64,000 nucleotides of DNA from Nakamurella multipartita DSM 44233 (lineage in GTDB: Bacteria > Actinomycetota > Actinomycetes > Mycobacteriales > Nakamurellaceae), in contig NC_013235.1 in NCBI RefSeq assembly GCF_000024365.1, forward strand, positions 3,782,001 through 3,846,000. The letters are read 5' to 3'. The first letter of the stretch is position 1; each line of letters opens with the position of its first letter. Positions 8,863 through 18,137 of this stretch are shown piece by piece. Below the pieces are notes generated by a model. It ran no database searches. It saw only the letters and a program-made list of their open reading frames with translations, and was not told the origin of the DNA. A program made the position numbers and the translations under genes.

Positions 8863-9945
8863 TCACGTCCCCGCAGGCGGTGCGGTTCGGACCGGTTCAC
8901 CCGGAGCCGCCGAGCGCGACGCCTCGGCCGGGACCGGTTCGCCCGCCTCGATCGAGCCGTGGCCGGTGGCCGGCTCGGCCGACACCAGCTCGCCCGACTC
9001 GTCGTCGGACTCCGGCGGCAGTGGCCGCAGCAGCGACATCACGATCGCGACGGTCAGGGCCACCACGATGACGCCCAGCGAGACCAGCGACGGGATCTCC
9101 GGGATGGCCGGGTTGATGACCTTGTGACCGGCCTGCAGGAACAGCTTCACGCCGATGAAGGCGAGGATGAACGCCAGACCCTTGCCCAGGTAGTGGAACT
9201 TCTTGAGCATGCCGGCGAGCAGGAAGTACAGGGCGCGCAGGCCCAGGATGGCGAACGCGTTGCTGGAGTAGATGATGAAGGTGTTGTCGCTGACCGCCAG
9301 CACGGCCGGCACGCTGTCCACCGCGAAGATCAGGTCGGCGGCCTCGATGGCGACGACCACGGCCAGCAGCGGGGTGGCGATGCGCTTGCCCGCCTCCTTG
9401 TAGAAGAACTTGGTGCCGCGGTACTCGTCGGAGACCGGCACCAGCTTGCGCAGCAACCGCACGGCGAAGCTCTTGCCCGGGTCGATGCTCTCGTCGTCAT
9501 CCTTGAGCAGCTTGATGGCGCTGTAGATCAGGATGGCGCCGAAGACGAACAGCACGGCGGTGAAGGTGGAGACGATCGCGACGCCCAGGGCCAGGAAGAT
9601 GCCGCGGAAGACCAGCGCACCGATGACGCCGTAGAACAGCACCCGGTGCTGGTACTCACGAGGCACCTTGAAGTAGGCGAAGATCAGCGCGAAGACGAAC
9701 AGGTTGTCGACGCTGAGGGACTTCTCGAGCAACCAGGCGGTGGTGAAGTCGACGGCGGGGTCGGCGCCCAGGGTGAAGAAGATGACGACCGCGAAGATCA
9801 GTGAGAGGCCGACCCAGACGGCGCTCCAGATCGCGGCTTCCTTGAACTTGATGATGTGCGCGCCTCGATGGGCGAGCAGATCGATAGTGAGCATGATCAG
9901 GACCACGGCGCCGAAGGCGGCCCAGCCCCAAAGCGGAACGGTCAC
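8863..9945 (-). CDS. TerC/Alx-family integral membrane protein
   Basis: A 360-residue protein with about nine transmembrane segments and TerC-family motifs. SVDNLFVFALIF carries the conserved acidic residue in a membrane helix, and the partner segment EAADLIFAVDSVPAVLAV follows later. The family includes tellurite-resistance TerC and the pH-responsive manganese-linked Alx proteins; export of Mn2+ is a known role for some members, and the role here is inferred. I chose GTG at 9945 because GGAG lies seven bases upstream. An upstream in-frame start at 10059 would add uncharacteristic sequence. The C-terminus is an acidic/proline-rich cytoplasmic tail of about 50 residues. Confidence 0.92.
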   Translation of the reverse strand: MTVPLWGWAAFGAVVLIMLTIDLLAHRGAHIIKFKEAAIWSAVWVGLSLIFAVVIFFTLGADPAVDFTTAWLLEKSLSVDNLFVFALIFAYFKVPREYQHRVLFYGVIGALVFRGIFLALGVAIVSTFTAVLFVFGAILIYSAIKLLKDDDESIDPGKSFAVRLLRKLVPVSDEYRGTKFFYKEAGKRIATPLLAVVVAIEAADLIFAVDSVPAVLAVSDNTFIIYSSNAFAILGLRALYFLLAGMLKKFHYLGKGLAFILAFIGVKLFLQAGHKVINPAIPEIPSLVSLGVIVVALTVAIVMSLLRPLPPESDDESGELVSAEPATGHGSIEAGEPVPAEASRSAAPGEPVRTAPPAGT

Positions 9946-10092
9946 GGCAGGACTCCGATCGGAAGGGTGGATGGCGGCGGTGGGTGCCGACCTGTCCAGC
10001 CTGCCGTGCGAAAGATTGCCGTGCCACGGCAAAATCTCGCCAAGACATGGCGCCTTCACTGCCGAATATCGGCAATCAAAACGGTCAAGACG

Positions 10093-11289
10093 TCATGTTC
10101 CGGTCATCCCGAGCAGACGCGCCCCGACCAGGGCGGTCTGCAGCTCCAGCCGGTGCCGGGGGTCGACCGGGTCGCGCCCGGTCAGATCGGCGATCTTGGC
10201 CAGCCGGTAGGTCAGGGCCCGCACCGACAGGTGCAACGAGCGCGCGGCCAGGGTCGCGTTGCCGCCGGCGCCGAAGTAGGCGTCCAGAGTCTGCAGCAGC
10301 GGCTCGGCCCCGCCGCGGGCCCCGACCAGCGGGGCCAGCACGGCGTCGACGAGTTCCCGCATGGCCGCCTCGTCACGCACCAGCACCCGGTACAGCAACA
10401 GGTCGGCGGCGTCGACCACCGGTTCCGGCAGGCCCAGCCGCTGACCCAGGGCCAGCGCGTCGATCGCCTCGGCGTAGGACTGGCCGACCCCGGCCGGCCC
10501 CGGGTGGGCGCGGCCGACGCCCATTCGCCAGGCGCCGACGGCGGCCACCCGGTGCAGCCGGACACCGGCCTCGGCCTCGGGCGCCGGCAGGTTGGCGGTC
10601 AGGGCGCTCACCACCTGGTCGACCGCGGCCCGGTCGGGCGCGGCGAACACCACGACCAGGGCATCGTCCTTGGTGGTGACCAGCGCGTCGGCGTCGGCTT
10701 TGGCGCCCATCAGGGATCGCTCCAGCATCGAGGTCAGCGGCGAGGACTCGACGAACGGCCGCTGCGCCCGGACGACGACGACCGCGTGCGGACCGGCCAG
10801 ATTCAGCCCGAACTCGCCGGCCCGTTCGGCCAGCCCGACGGCGGCCTGGGCGCCGCCGAGCAGCAGGTCGTCGACGAACTCCCGGCGGGCCGCGGCCTGC
10901 TCGGCCACCACCTGACGCCGGGCCAGCTGGTAGCCCTCGGTCAGCGCGGCGACCGCGTCGTCGATGGCCCGCAGCATCACCTCGCCGGCCCGGACGACCG
11001 ACTGCACGGGGTCCTGCGGATCGTCGGCCGGGGCGACGTGCCGCCAGAGCCGCCAGGCGACCGACAGGTGCAGATCCAGCAGCGCCCGCAGCGGCACCCC
11101 GGAGACCGCGGCCCGCCGGCCGCTGTCCGCGCACCGGCGCCGGGCCGCCCGGGGCAGCCGTTCACCGGCGGCCACGGTGGCCGCCAGGGTGGCGATGAAG
11201 TCCCCGAGCAGCTCCTCGTCGGCCACCCCGGCATCGCGCACCGCGGCCGCGGCGATGGCCCGCCTGGGGTCGGGCGACGTCGTCGGCAT
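10093..11289 (-). CDS. PucR/CdaR-family transcriptional regulator
   Basis: A 398-residue regulator of the PucR type. A mostly helical N-terminal half resembles the RsbT co-antagonist/PucR sensory region, a GGDEF-like middle follows (about 165–290), and a C-terminal helix-turn-helix covers the last 60 residues. The HTH shows the family pattern LDAYFGAGGNATLAARSLHLSVRALTYRLAKI. Family members control purine, sugar-acid or alcohol catabolism; the target here is not evident. Its gene is followed (in transcription sense) by terC 148 bases downstream, which is probably a separate unit. Confidence 0.9.
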   Translation of the reverse strand: MPTTSPDPRRAIAAAAVRDAGVADEELLGDFIATLAATVAAGERLPRAARRRCADSGRRAAVSGVPLRALLDLHLSVAWRLWRHVAPADDPQDPVQSVVRAGEVMLRAIDDAVAALTEGYQLARRQVVAEQAAARREFVDDLLLGGAQAAVGLAERAGEFGLNLAGPHAVVVVRAQRPFVESSPLTSMLERSLMGAKADADALVTTKDDALVVVFAAPDRAAVDQVVSALTANLPAPEAEAGVRLHRVAAVGAWRMGVGRAHPGPAGVGQSYAEAIDALALGQRLGLPEPVVDAADLLLYRVLVRDEAAMRELVDAVLAPLVGARGGAEPLLQTLDAYFGAGGNATLAARSLHLSVRALTYRLAKIADLTGRDPVDPRHRLELQTALVGARLLGMTGT

Positions 11290-11325
11290 CCCCGCAGGCT
11301 AGGGCACGGGCCCGGTGGACCCGGT

Positions 11326-11796
11326 TCAGTGCAGGGCCGCGACCAGGGGCGAGTCGCCGGTGGCCGGCCGGTCCAGGTCGGGCCGGACGGGCCGGTAGTC
11401 GCCGCCCAGCAGCGGGGAGGAGATCAACATGTCCGCGGTGGCCGTGTTGGTGGCGACCGGGATGTTCCACAGGGCGGCCAGCCGGAGCAGCGCCTTGACG
11501 TCGGGATCGTGCGGCTGCGGCTCGAGCGGGTCCCAGAAGAAGATCAGCATGTCGATCTGCCCCTCGGCGATCTTGGCGCCGATCTGCTGGTCGCCGCCGA
11601 GCGGGCCGGACAGGTACCGGTGCACCCGCAGGCCCAGCTCGTACTCCAGCAGCGTGCCGGTGGTCCCGGTGGCGAACAGCTCGTGCCGGGCCAGGGTGAG
11701 CCGGTTGAACTCGGCCCAGCGCAGCAGGTCGACCTTCTTGTTGTCGTGGGCGACCATGGCGATCCGTCGCACGATCGGGGTGGTGATGACGCTCAT
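11326..11796 (-). CDS. mgsA: Methylglyoxal synthase
   Basis: A 156-residue enzyme that converts dihydroxyacetone phosphate to methylglyoxal and phosphate, a bypass of lower glycolysis. The family order is visible: the N-terminal MVAHDNKK phosphate-site segment, the ATGTTG loop, the catalytic GPLGGDQQIGAKI aspartates, and FFWDPLEPQPHDPDV with VATNTATAD near the end. Length matches characterised enzymes. ATG at 11796 begins MSVITTPIV; upstream in-frame codons back to 11859 add nothing family-like. It appears monocistronic, between pucR-type and epimerase genes. Confidence 0.95.
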   Translation of the reverse strand: MSVITTPIVRRIAMVAHDNKKVDLLRWAEFNRLTLARHELFATGTTGTLLEYELGLRVHRYLSGPLGGDQQIGAKIAEGQIDMLIFFWDPLEPQPHDPDVKALLRLAALWNIPVATNTATADMLISSPLLGGDYRPVRPDLDRPATGDSPLVAALH

Positions 11797-11962
11797 GGAG
11801 CACTCGCTTCCGTCCGGGATGACTGATCGGTCACCCGGACAGACGTACCGGCGACCCATCCGTGGGCCGGCCGCGGCGGCTCACAGCCGATGCACACGGA
11901 GGGTCCGCGCTCCGGCCGCCCGTGCCGGACGCGCACGACGCGCGCCGGCCGGACCGGCCGGC

Positions 11963-12904
11963 TCAGGCCCGGGCCGGCTCCGACGACCCGGTGACCGTCC
12001 GCCGGCACACCTGCGCCCACGGGGTCGGCGCCAGGGCGAGCACCTGCTGGGTGTGCGCGGAGTCCATGACGTACGGCCGGGTGAAGATGTAGGACAGCTG
12101 CGCCAGCTCGCGCATCAGCGGCGAGAACAGGCCGGCCGCGCGCAGCGCCGGCGCCGGCACCCCGTGCACCGGAACCGGCCCGTGGCCGGCCGCGGCCAGC
12201 ACCTCGGTCAGGGCCTGCCGCTGGCTGCGCGGCTCGTTGCTGGGCGCGTGCCACACCTGACCCCAGACGTCCGGCCGGTCGGCCACCGCGACCAGGGTCC
12301 GGGCCATGTCGGCCACGTCGGTCCAGGTGTGCGGCACGTCCGTCCGGCCGATCATCCAGGCCGCCCGGCCGGCCAGCGCGCCCGGCACCTGCCGCGGCAC
12401 GTGCCCGTTGGCCCCGACACCCTCGCCCACGTAGTCCGACCCGCGGACCTCCACGGCGTGCAGCCGGCCGGCCTCGTGCCGGGCCCTGGCCTGCGCCCAC
12501 ATGCCGGCCCGCAGCCGCCCCTTGTGATCGGTCGCCCGGTCCGGCTGCCCCTCGACCATCGGGCCGTCAACCGGTCCGTAGCCGTAGAGGCTGGACGCGG
12601 TGACCAGGGTCGCGCCGGTGCGCTCGGCCGCCTGCAACAGGCTCTCGGCCAGCGGCGGCCAGACCTGGTCCCAGGTCGTGTAGTCGGCCGGGTTGGCGCA
12701 GTTGAACAGCGCGCGGGCCCCGGCGGTCAGCCCGGTCAGCGCTTCGGCGTCGGACGCGTCGGCGGCCACCCGGCGCACCCCGTCGAGCTCCGGCCCACGG
12801 CCGGAACGGGTCACCACGACCACCTCGTCGCCCCGCTCGGCCAGCAGCTGGGCGGTGTGCCGGCCGACCGGGCCGGCCCCGACGATCACCATCGTTGCGG
12901 TCAT
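11963..12904 (-). CDS. NAD(P)-dependent epimerase/dehydratase-like oxidoreductase
   Basis: A 313-residue Rossmann-fold protein of the extended SDR type. The nucleotide-binding motif VGAGPVGRHTAQLL is at the N-terminus, and TASSLYGYGPVDG supplies the active-site serine and tyrosine, although the usual YxxxK lysine is not obvious. NAD-dependent epimerase and NmrA-like reductases share this layout. ATG at 12904 gives the correct Rossmann start. It is divergent from the TetR gene at 13035, with two identical palindromes in the 130-base gap, so it is probably the regulator's target. Confidence 0.82.
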   Translation of the reverse strand: MTATMVIVGAGPVGRHTAQLLAERGDEVVVVTRSGRGPELDGVRRVAADASDAEALTGLTAGARALFNCANPADYTTWDQVWPPLAESLLQAAERTGATLVTASSLYGYGPVDGPMVEGQPDRATDHKGRLRAGMWAQARARHEAGRLHAVEVRGSDYVGEGVGANGHVPRQVPGALAGRAAWMIGRTDVPHTWTDVADMARTLVAVADRPDVWGQVWHAPSNEPRSQRQALTEVLAAAGHGPVPVHGVPAPALRAAGLFSPLMRELAQLSYIFTRPYVMDSAHTQQVLALAPTPWAQVCRRTVTGSSEPARA

Positions 12905-12928
12905 TGTGCGTCTCCTGTTCTCCGTTGC

Positions 12929-12992
12929 GAGCACTGCTCTCGTTCTGGATTCAGCATGGCACCGGGGTCGCCACTTTGCAAGAGCACTGCTC
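12929..12992. promoter_or_regulatory. Two identical palindromes, probable TetR operators
   Basis: GAGCACTGCTC occurs at 12929–12939 and again at 12982–12992, 53 bases apart, close to five helical turns. Each is an 11-base palindrome with a central odd base. They lie in the intergenic region between the divergent epimerase gene and the TetR-family gene, where a TetR protein normally binds. A weaker half-like AGCGCTCTCGG follows at about 13005. Assignment to the adjacent regulator is inference from position. Confidence 0.7.
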
Positions 12993-13034
12993 ACTTCTGT
13001 TGTCAGCGCTCTCGGTTGCTGGCACACTCGGCCC

Positions 13035-13718
13035 ATGACGTCCGCACCGCTGACCGCCCGGGCCGTGGCCCGCCGCGAGCTGACCCAGGCCATCGTCGAC
13101 GGCGCCCGGGGGCAGCTCGCGCAGGTCGGACCGGCTCAGCTGTCGGTGCGCGCGGTGGCCCGCGAGCTGGGCATGGCCTCCTCGGCCGTCTACCGCTATT
13201 TCCCCAGCCGGGACGAGCTGCTGACCGAGCTGCTGGTGGTGATCTACGGCGAGCTGGCCGACCGGCTGACGGCGGCCGACGCCGCCGTGGACCGCGCCGA
13301 CCTGTCCGGACGCTGGCGCACGCTGGCCCGCACGCTGCGATCCTGGGCCCGGGCCGCGCCGCACGAGTACGGGCTGCTCTACGGCTCACCGGTCCCCGGG
13401 TACGCCGCCCCGCAGGCCACCGTCGCCCCGGCCGCCCGGGTCACCCTGGTGCTGCTCACCCTGATGCGGGTCACCGACGTGCACGGACCGCTGACCCCGC
13501 GGCGGCCGCTGCCGGCGGGCACCCACGAGCAGCTGGCCGACTTCCGGGCGGCCGCGGGGCTGGAGCTCTCCGACGAGGCGACCCTGCGCGGCCTGACCGC
13601 GTGGGGCGGCCTGCTCGGCGCGCTCACGCTGGAGCTGTTCGGCCACCTGCACCGGGCGGTCACCGACTACGACGCCCACTTCGAGCTGATCATCGATCGA
13701 CTCGACCCGACCGTCTGA
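13035..13718 (+). CDS. TetR-family transcriptional regulator
   Basis: A 227-residue regulator. The N-terminal TetR DNA-binding domain shows LSVRAVARELGMASSAVYRY followed by FPSRDELL, the recognition-helix pattern of the family. The ligand-binding part resembles the WHG-type TetR C-terminal domain. The ATG is at 13035; longer in-frame openings run antisense through the epimerase gene. Divergent orientation with the epimerase gene and the paired palindromes in the gap suggest that it represses both genes. The inducer is unknown. Confidence 0.92.
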   Translation: MTSAPLTARAVARRELTQAIVDGARGQLAQVGPAQLSVRAVARELGMASSAVYRYFPSRDELLTELLVVIYGELADRLTAADAAVDRADLSGRWRTLARTLRSWARAAPHEYGLLYGSPVPGYAAPQATVAPAARVTLVLLTLMRVTDVHGPLTPRRPLPAGTHEQLADFRAAAGLELSDEATLRGLTAWGGLLGALTLELFGHLHRAVTDYDAHFELIIDRLDPTV

Positions 13719-13822
13719 GCTGTGCGCCGGCCGTGACCGCCGGGCCGGAGTTCACCGGGCGTTCGCCGGCGTCAGGCACCATGGAACGAGCGTGACCGTT
13801 TCGTGATCTTGGTCGGGAGGCC

Positions 13823-14128
13823 ATGGTGTCGCTGTCCGAGGATGAGAAGAGCCGCCTGGGCGAGATCGAGGCCCATGTCCGGGCGACCGACCCGGGCTTC
13901 GTCCGGCGCCTGGACCTGGCGCTGGCCCACCGCCGGCAGGGCCGCACCATCGTCATCCTGTGGTGCCTGCTGTTCCTCGGGGTGTCGATGCTGGCCAACG
14001 GCCTGACCGCGGCCCAGGGTGTGATCTCGCTGGGCATGCTGGTGGCGATCATCGGCGGCGGGCTGACCATCTGGTCGACCGTGATGGTGATTCGCTGCCG
14101 GGCCTGGCGCAGCCGCCCGCCGCACTGA
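13823..14128 (+). CDS. DUF3040 small membrane protein
   Basis: A 101-residue protein with the DUF3040 signature LSEDEKSRLGEIEAHVRATD at the N-terminus and two adjacent transmembrane segments in the middle. The family is widespread in actinobacteria and its function is not known. A strong GGGAGG lies just upstream of the ATG. The RND exporter starts 28 bases after its stop, so the two may form an operon. Confidence 0.85.
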   Translation: MVSLSEDEKSRLGEIEAHVRATDPGFVRRLDLALAHRRQGRTIVILWCLLFLGVSMLANGLTAAQGVISLGMLVAIIGGGLTIWSTVMVIRCRAWRSRPPH

Positions 14129-14156
14129 CCGGCGGGGCGCGGACCATACTCACCGG

Positions 14157-17100
14157 GTGTCCGCGCTCGCGAAGCTCAGCCTGAGGAACCGGGCGCTGGT
14201 CGCCCTGGTGACCATCGTCATCGCCGTGTTCGGGCTGGTCGCCATGCGCGGCCTGCAGCAGGAACTGGCGCCCTCGATCTCGTTCCCGCAGGCCGCCGTC
14301 GTCACCTCCTACCCCGGAGCGGCCCCGGCGGTGGTGGCCAACGACGTGTCCAACCCGATCGAGGCGGCCATCCAGTCGGTCCCCGGCCTGGAGCAGACCT
14401 CGTCGACGTCGAACACGAACTCCTCGGTAGTCACCGCGCAGTTCACCTACGGCACCGACATGGCCGCGGCCGAGCAGAAGATGTCGCAGGCGATCAACCG
14501 GATCAAGAGCACCCTGCCGGACGGGGTCGATCCGCAGGTCGTCACCGGCTCGTTCGACGACCTGCCGATCATCCAGTTCGCGGTGACCACCACCGACCCC
14601 AGCCCGGGGCTGACCGACGCCGTGCGCACCACCGTGCTGCCCGAACTGACCAAGTTGCCCGGCGTGCGGGACGCCAGCCTGGTCGGCGCGGTCGGGCAGC
14701 GGGTGACGATCACCCCCGACCCGGTGGCCCTGGCTCAGGCCGGACTGCCGGCCAGCGCCATCCGAACGGCGTTGGCGCAGAACGGAATCCTGCTGCCCGG
14801 CGGGGAGATCACCCAGGACGAGCAGACGCTGACGGTGAGCACCGGCAGCAAGCTGGCCTCGACCCAGGACATCGAGGCGCTGCCCCTGCTGCCGGCGACC
14901 GGCACCGGGGGCACCGGCTCGACGGCCGGCCCGACCGCCGGACCGACCGCCGGCCAAACGACGACCGGCGCCACCGCCGCGCCGGCGGCCGTGCGCACGA
15001 TCGGCGACGTGGCCACCGTCGAGCTGGCCGACAACCCGGTCACCTCGATCTCCTACGTCAACGGCGAGCCGGCCCTGACCGTGGCGGTGACCAAGCTCCC
15101 GGACGCCAACACCGTCGACGTCTCCACCGCGGTCCGGGATGCGCTGCCCGCCCTGCAGGCCACCCTGTCCGGCACCGTCGGAGAGCCGGTCACCTTCACC
15201 ACCGTGTTCGACCAGGCCCCGTTCATCACCCAGTCGATCGAGTCCCTGGCCACCGAGGGCCTGCTCGGGCTGGTGTTCGCGGTGCTGGTCATCCTGGTGT
15301 TCCTGCTGTCGGTGCGGGCCACCCTGGTCACCGCCATCTCCATCCCGACGTCGGTGCTGATCACCTTCATCGGGTTGCAGGTGGCCGACTACAGCCTGAA
15401 CATCCTGACCCTGGGCGCGTTGACCATTGCCATCGGGCGGGTGGTGGACGACTCGATCGTGGTCATCGAGAACATCAAGCGGCACCTGGACACCGGGCAG
15501 GACAAGAACACGGCGGTGCTGGCCGGGGTCAAGGAGGTGGCCGGCGCGGTGACCGCGTCGACCATCACCACGGTGGCGGTGTTCCTGCCGATCGCCTTCG
15601 TCGGCGGGATCGCCGGCGAGCTGTTCCGGCCGTTCGCGCTGACCGTCACCATCGCCCTGCTGGCCTCGCTGCTGGTGGCGCTGACCATCATCCCGGTGCT
15701 GGCCTACTGGTTTCTGCGGCCCCAGCAGCGACGCGGCCGGCACGAACAGAACGCGCCGGCGGCCGCGCCGGCGACCGGCACCGAGGACCAGGACGGGCCG
15801 CCGACCGCGCTGCAGCGCGGCTACCTGCCGATCATCGGCTGGACCCTGCGGCATTCGGTGGTCACGCTGGTGCTGGCCGGCCTGGTGCTGATCGGCACGT
15901 TCGCGCTGGCCCCGCTGATGAAGACCAACTTCCTGGGTCAGAGCGGGCAGAACACGTTCACCGTCACCCAGCAGGTGGCCGACGGGTTGAGCCTGGACGC
16001 GCAGCGGGACATCGGGCTGCGCTCCAGCTCGGCGATCGCCGGGGTGCCCGGGGTGCAGACGGTGCAGATGTCGGCGGGCCGTTCGGGCAACGCGCTGCAG
16101 GCGGCGTTCCTGGGTGGCGGCGGGGCCACCACGATCCGGTATTCGGTCACCACCGACGAGGCCGCCGACCAGGACGCGGTGCATCAGCAGGTCCGCGACG
16201 AGCTGGCCACGATCAGCGACCCGGACGGGATCACCATCGGCGCGGGCGGCGGGTTCGGCGGGAACACGGCGATCGCGGTGAACATCAAGTCGGGCAGCGA
16301 GCAGGACCTGGCCGCGGCCAACGACACGATCGTCGCGGCGCTGACCGCCCTGCCGCAGGCCGCCCAGGTCTCCAGCAACCTGTCCGCGTCGCAGCCCTAC
16401 ATCGCCGTCACCGTCGACCGGGACAAGGCCGCCCAGGCCGGGTTGTCCGAGGTCGCGGTCGGCACCCTGGTCGGCGCGGCGATCCAGCCGACCGCCATCG
16501 GCACCGTGGCCATCGACGACCAGACCGTGACGATCTACCAGGCGGTGGCCGATCCCCCGGCGACCGTCGACGAGCTGTCCCAGCTGCCCGTCCCGACCGC
16601 CCGCGGCACCGTGCCGCTGTCCGAGCTGGCCACCGTCGCGCAGGCCCAGGGCCCGGTGTCGGTGACCGCCGAACGCGGGCAACGGACGGCGACGATCACC
16701 GTCACCCCGGCCGGGGACAACCTGGGGGCCGCCAACACTGCGGTGCAGGGGGCGCTGGACGGGGCCACGCTGCCGTCCGGAGTGACCGCGGACCTGGGCG
16801 GGGTCAGTGCCGACCAGGCGGAGGCGTTCTCCCAGCTCGGCCTGGCCCTGCTGGTGGCCATCCTGGTGGTCTACGTGGTGATGGTGGCGACGTTCCGCTC
16901 GCTGCTGCAACCGTTGCTGCTGCTGGTGTCGATCCCGTTCGCGGCGACCGGCGCGATCCTGCTGCAGATCGTGACCGGGGTGCCGTTGGGGGTGCCGTCG
17001 CTGATCGGCGTGCTGATGCTGATCGGCATCGTGGTGACCAACGCGATCGTGCTGGTCGACCTGATCAACCAGTACCGCGAGGGTGGGCAAACGGTGCGAG

Positions 17101-17426
17101 ACGCCGTGACCCACGGCGCGTCCCGCCGGCTGCGGCCGATCCTGATGACCGCGCTGGCCACCATCTTCGCGCTGCTGCCGATGGCGCTGGGCATCACCGG
17201 CCACGGCGGGTTCATCTCGCAGCCGCTGGCCATCGTGGTGATCGGCGGCCTGCTGTCCTCGACGGTGCTGACCCTGGTGGTGCTGCCGACGCTCTACCAC
17301 CTGGTCGAGCAGCGCCGGGAGCGCCGGCGGGAGCGCCGCCGGGCCCAGGCCGACCGCCCCGTCCTCCAGCCGGCGCCCCAATCGGCGCCCCAATCGGCGC
17401 CCCAATCTGCAGAGCCGGTCGGCTGA
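14157..17426 (+). CDS. RND-family efflux transporter permease (HAE1/AcrB-like)
   Basis: A 1089-residue inner-membrane proton-driven exporter. One membrane segment precedes a large periplasm-equivalent porter loop, then a six-helix bundle, and the arrangement repeats. TM4 carries the proton-relay acidic pair in GRVVDDSIVVIENIKRH, and the second half ends in FRSLLQPLLLLVSIPFA and LIGIVVTNAIVLVDLINQYR. Two low-complexity insertions stand out: a Gly/Thr/Ala stretch around residues 245–285 (GPTAGPTAGQTTTG) and an Ala/Gln-rich linker after TM6. The C-terminus holds a 12-base tandem repeat (17371–17406) that encodes repeated APQS. GTG at 14157 is the start. No membrane-fusion partner is adjacent; the substrate is unknown. 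Confidence 0.93.
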   Translation: MSALAKLSLRNRALVALVTIVIAVFGLVAMRGLQQELAPSISFPQAAVVTSYPGAAPAVVANDVSNPIEAAIQSVPGLEQTSSTSNTNSSVVTAQFTYGTDMAAAEQKMSQAINRIKSTLPDGVDPQVVTGSFDDLPIIQFAVTTTDPSPGLTDAVRTTVLPELTKLPGVRDASLVGAVGQRVTITPDPVALAQAGLPASAIRTALAQNGILLPGGEITQDEQTLTVSTGSKLASTQDIEALPLLPATGTGGTGSTAGPTAGPTAGQTTTGATAAPAAVRTIGDVATVELADNPVTSISYVNGEPALTVAVTKLPDANTVDVSTAVRDALPALQATLSGTVGEPVTFTTVFDQAPFITQSIESLATEGLLGLVFAVLVILVFLLSVRATLVTAISIPTSVLITFIGLQVADYSLNILTLGALTIAIGRVVDDSIVVIENIKRHLDTGQDKNTAVLAGVKEVAGAVTASTITTVAVFLPIAFVGGIAGELFRPFALTVTIALLASLLVALTIIPVLAYWFLRPQQRRGRHEQNAPAAAPATGTEDQDGPPTALQRGYLPIIGWTLRHSVVTLVLAGLVLIGTFALAPLMKTNFLGQSGQNTFTVTQQVADGLSLDAQRDIGLRSSSAIAGVPGVQTVQMSAGRSGNALQAAFLGGGGATTIRYSVTTDEAADQDAVHQQVRDELATISDPDGITIGAGGGFGGNTAIAVNIKSGSEQDLAAANDTIVAALTALPQAAQVSSNLSASQPYIAVTVDRDKAAQAGLSEVAVGTLVGAAIQPTAIGTVAIDDQTVTIYQAVADPPATVDELSQLPVPTARGTVPLSELATVAQAQGPVSVTAERGQRTATITVTPAGDNLGAANTAVQGALDGATLPSGVTADLGGVSADQAEAFSQLGLALLVAILVVYVVMVATFRSLLQPLLLLVSIPFAATGAILLQIVTGVPLGVPSLIGVLMLIGIVVTNAIVLVDLINQYREGGQTVRDAVTHGASRRLRPILMTALATIFALLPMALGITGHGGFISQPLAIVVIGGLLSSTVLTLVVLPTLYHLVEQRRERRRERRRAQADRPVLQPAPQSAPQSAPQSAEPVG

Positions 17427-17435
17427 GCCGGCGGG

Positions 17436-17981
17436 TCACTCCCCGGTTAGGCCGTCGATCGACTCGCGCAGCAGGTCGGCGTGACCGTTGTGCCGGGCGT
17501 ACTCCTCGATCATGTGCACCAGGATCCAGCGCAGGCTCGGCGTGGTGCCGTCCGGCCAGGGCACCCGGGCCAGGAAGTCCAGACCGCCGAGCGAGATGGC
17601 CTCGGACACCGCCGCCCGGGACCGGTCCTTGGCCTGCGCCCACAGCTCGTGCAGGTCCTGCGGGACCGCGTCGTCGGCCAGCCGCCAGTCCCAGTCCGGG
17701 TCGGCGTCCCAGTCCACGCCCGACCAGGGCCGCGGCATGGGCCGGTCCAGCAGCCGGCGGCCGAACCAGTAGTCCTCCACCCAGGCCAGGTGGGTGAGCA
17801 TGCCGCCGAGCGTCATCGTCGAGGTCGGGATCCGGGCCTGCATCGCCGCGGCGTCCAGCCCGGCGCACTTCCAGGCCAGCGTGGACCGCTGGTACTCCAG
17901 AAATCCCAGCAGGGTGGCGATCTCCCCCGCCGCCACCGGTGGTTCGGGCCGGCCGTGCTCGTCGATCACGCTCATGATCAC
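17436..17981 (-). CDS. DinB-family (DUF664) protein
   Basis: A 181-residue four-helix-bundle protein of the DinB/DUF664 group. Metal-binding histidines are visible in GGMLTHLAWVEDYW and in LVHMIEEYARHNGHADLLRE, at the spacing usual for the family. Many members act as mycothiol- or bacillithiol-dependent transferases in thiol detoxification; that role is inferred, though mycothiol is expected in actinobacteria. It is convergent with the RND gene, nine bases between stops. Confidence 0.88.
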   Translation of the reverse strand: MIMSVIDEHGRPEPPVAAGEIATLLGFLEYQRSTLAWKCAGLDAAAMQARIPTSTMTLGGMLTHLAWVEDYWFGRRLLDRPMPRPWSGVDWDADPDWDWRLADDAVPQDLHELWAQAKDRSRAAVSEAISLGGLDFLARVPWPDGTTPSLRWILVHMIEEYARHNGHADLLRESIDGLTGE

Positions 17982-18137
17982 CGAATCTACGGTCCTTCAG
18001 TCCTTACGGAATGCTGACAGGCGGAATCCCCACTCGCGTCATCGTGTTGTGATCGATGGCGCACCGAAGGCAGCCACGCTGCCCCGCGCCGCGGACCGCA
18101 CCACCAGCGCACCAACGACAGACCGGAGGAGCCCACC

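Noticed and set aside
17371-17412. Tandem CGGCGCCCCAAT repeat at the end of the RND gene as a regulatory element
   Set aside because: It is in frame and encodes repeated APQS at the flexible C-terminus, so it is explained as coding sequence variation.
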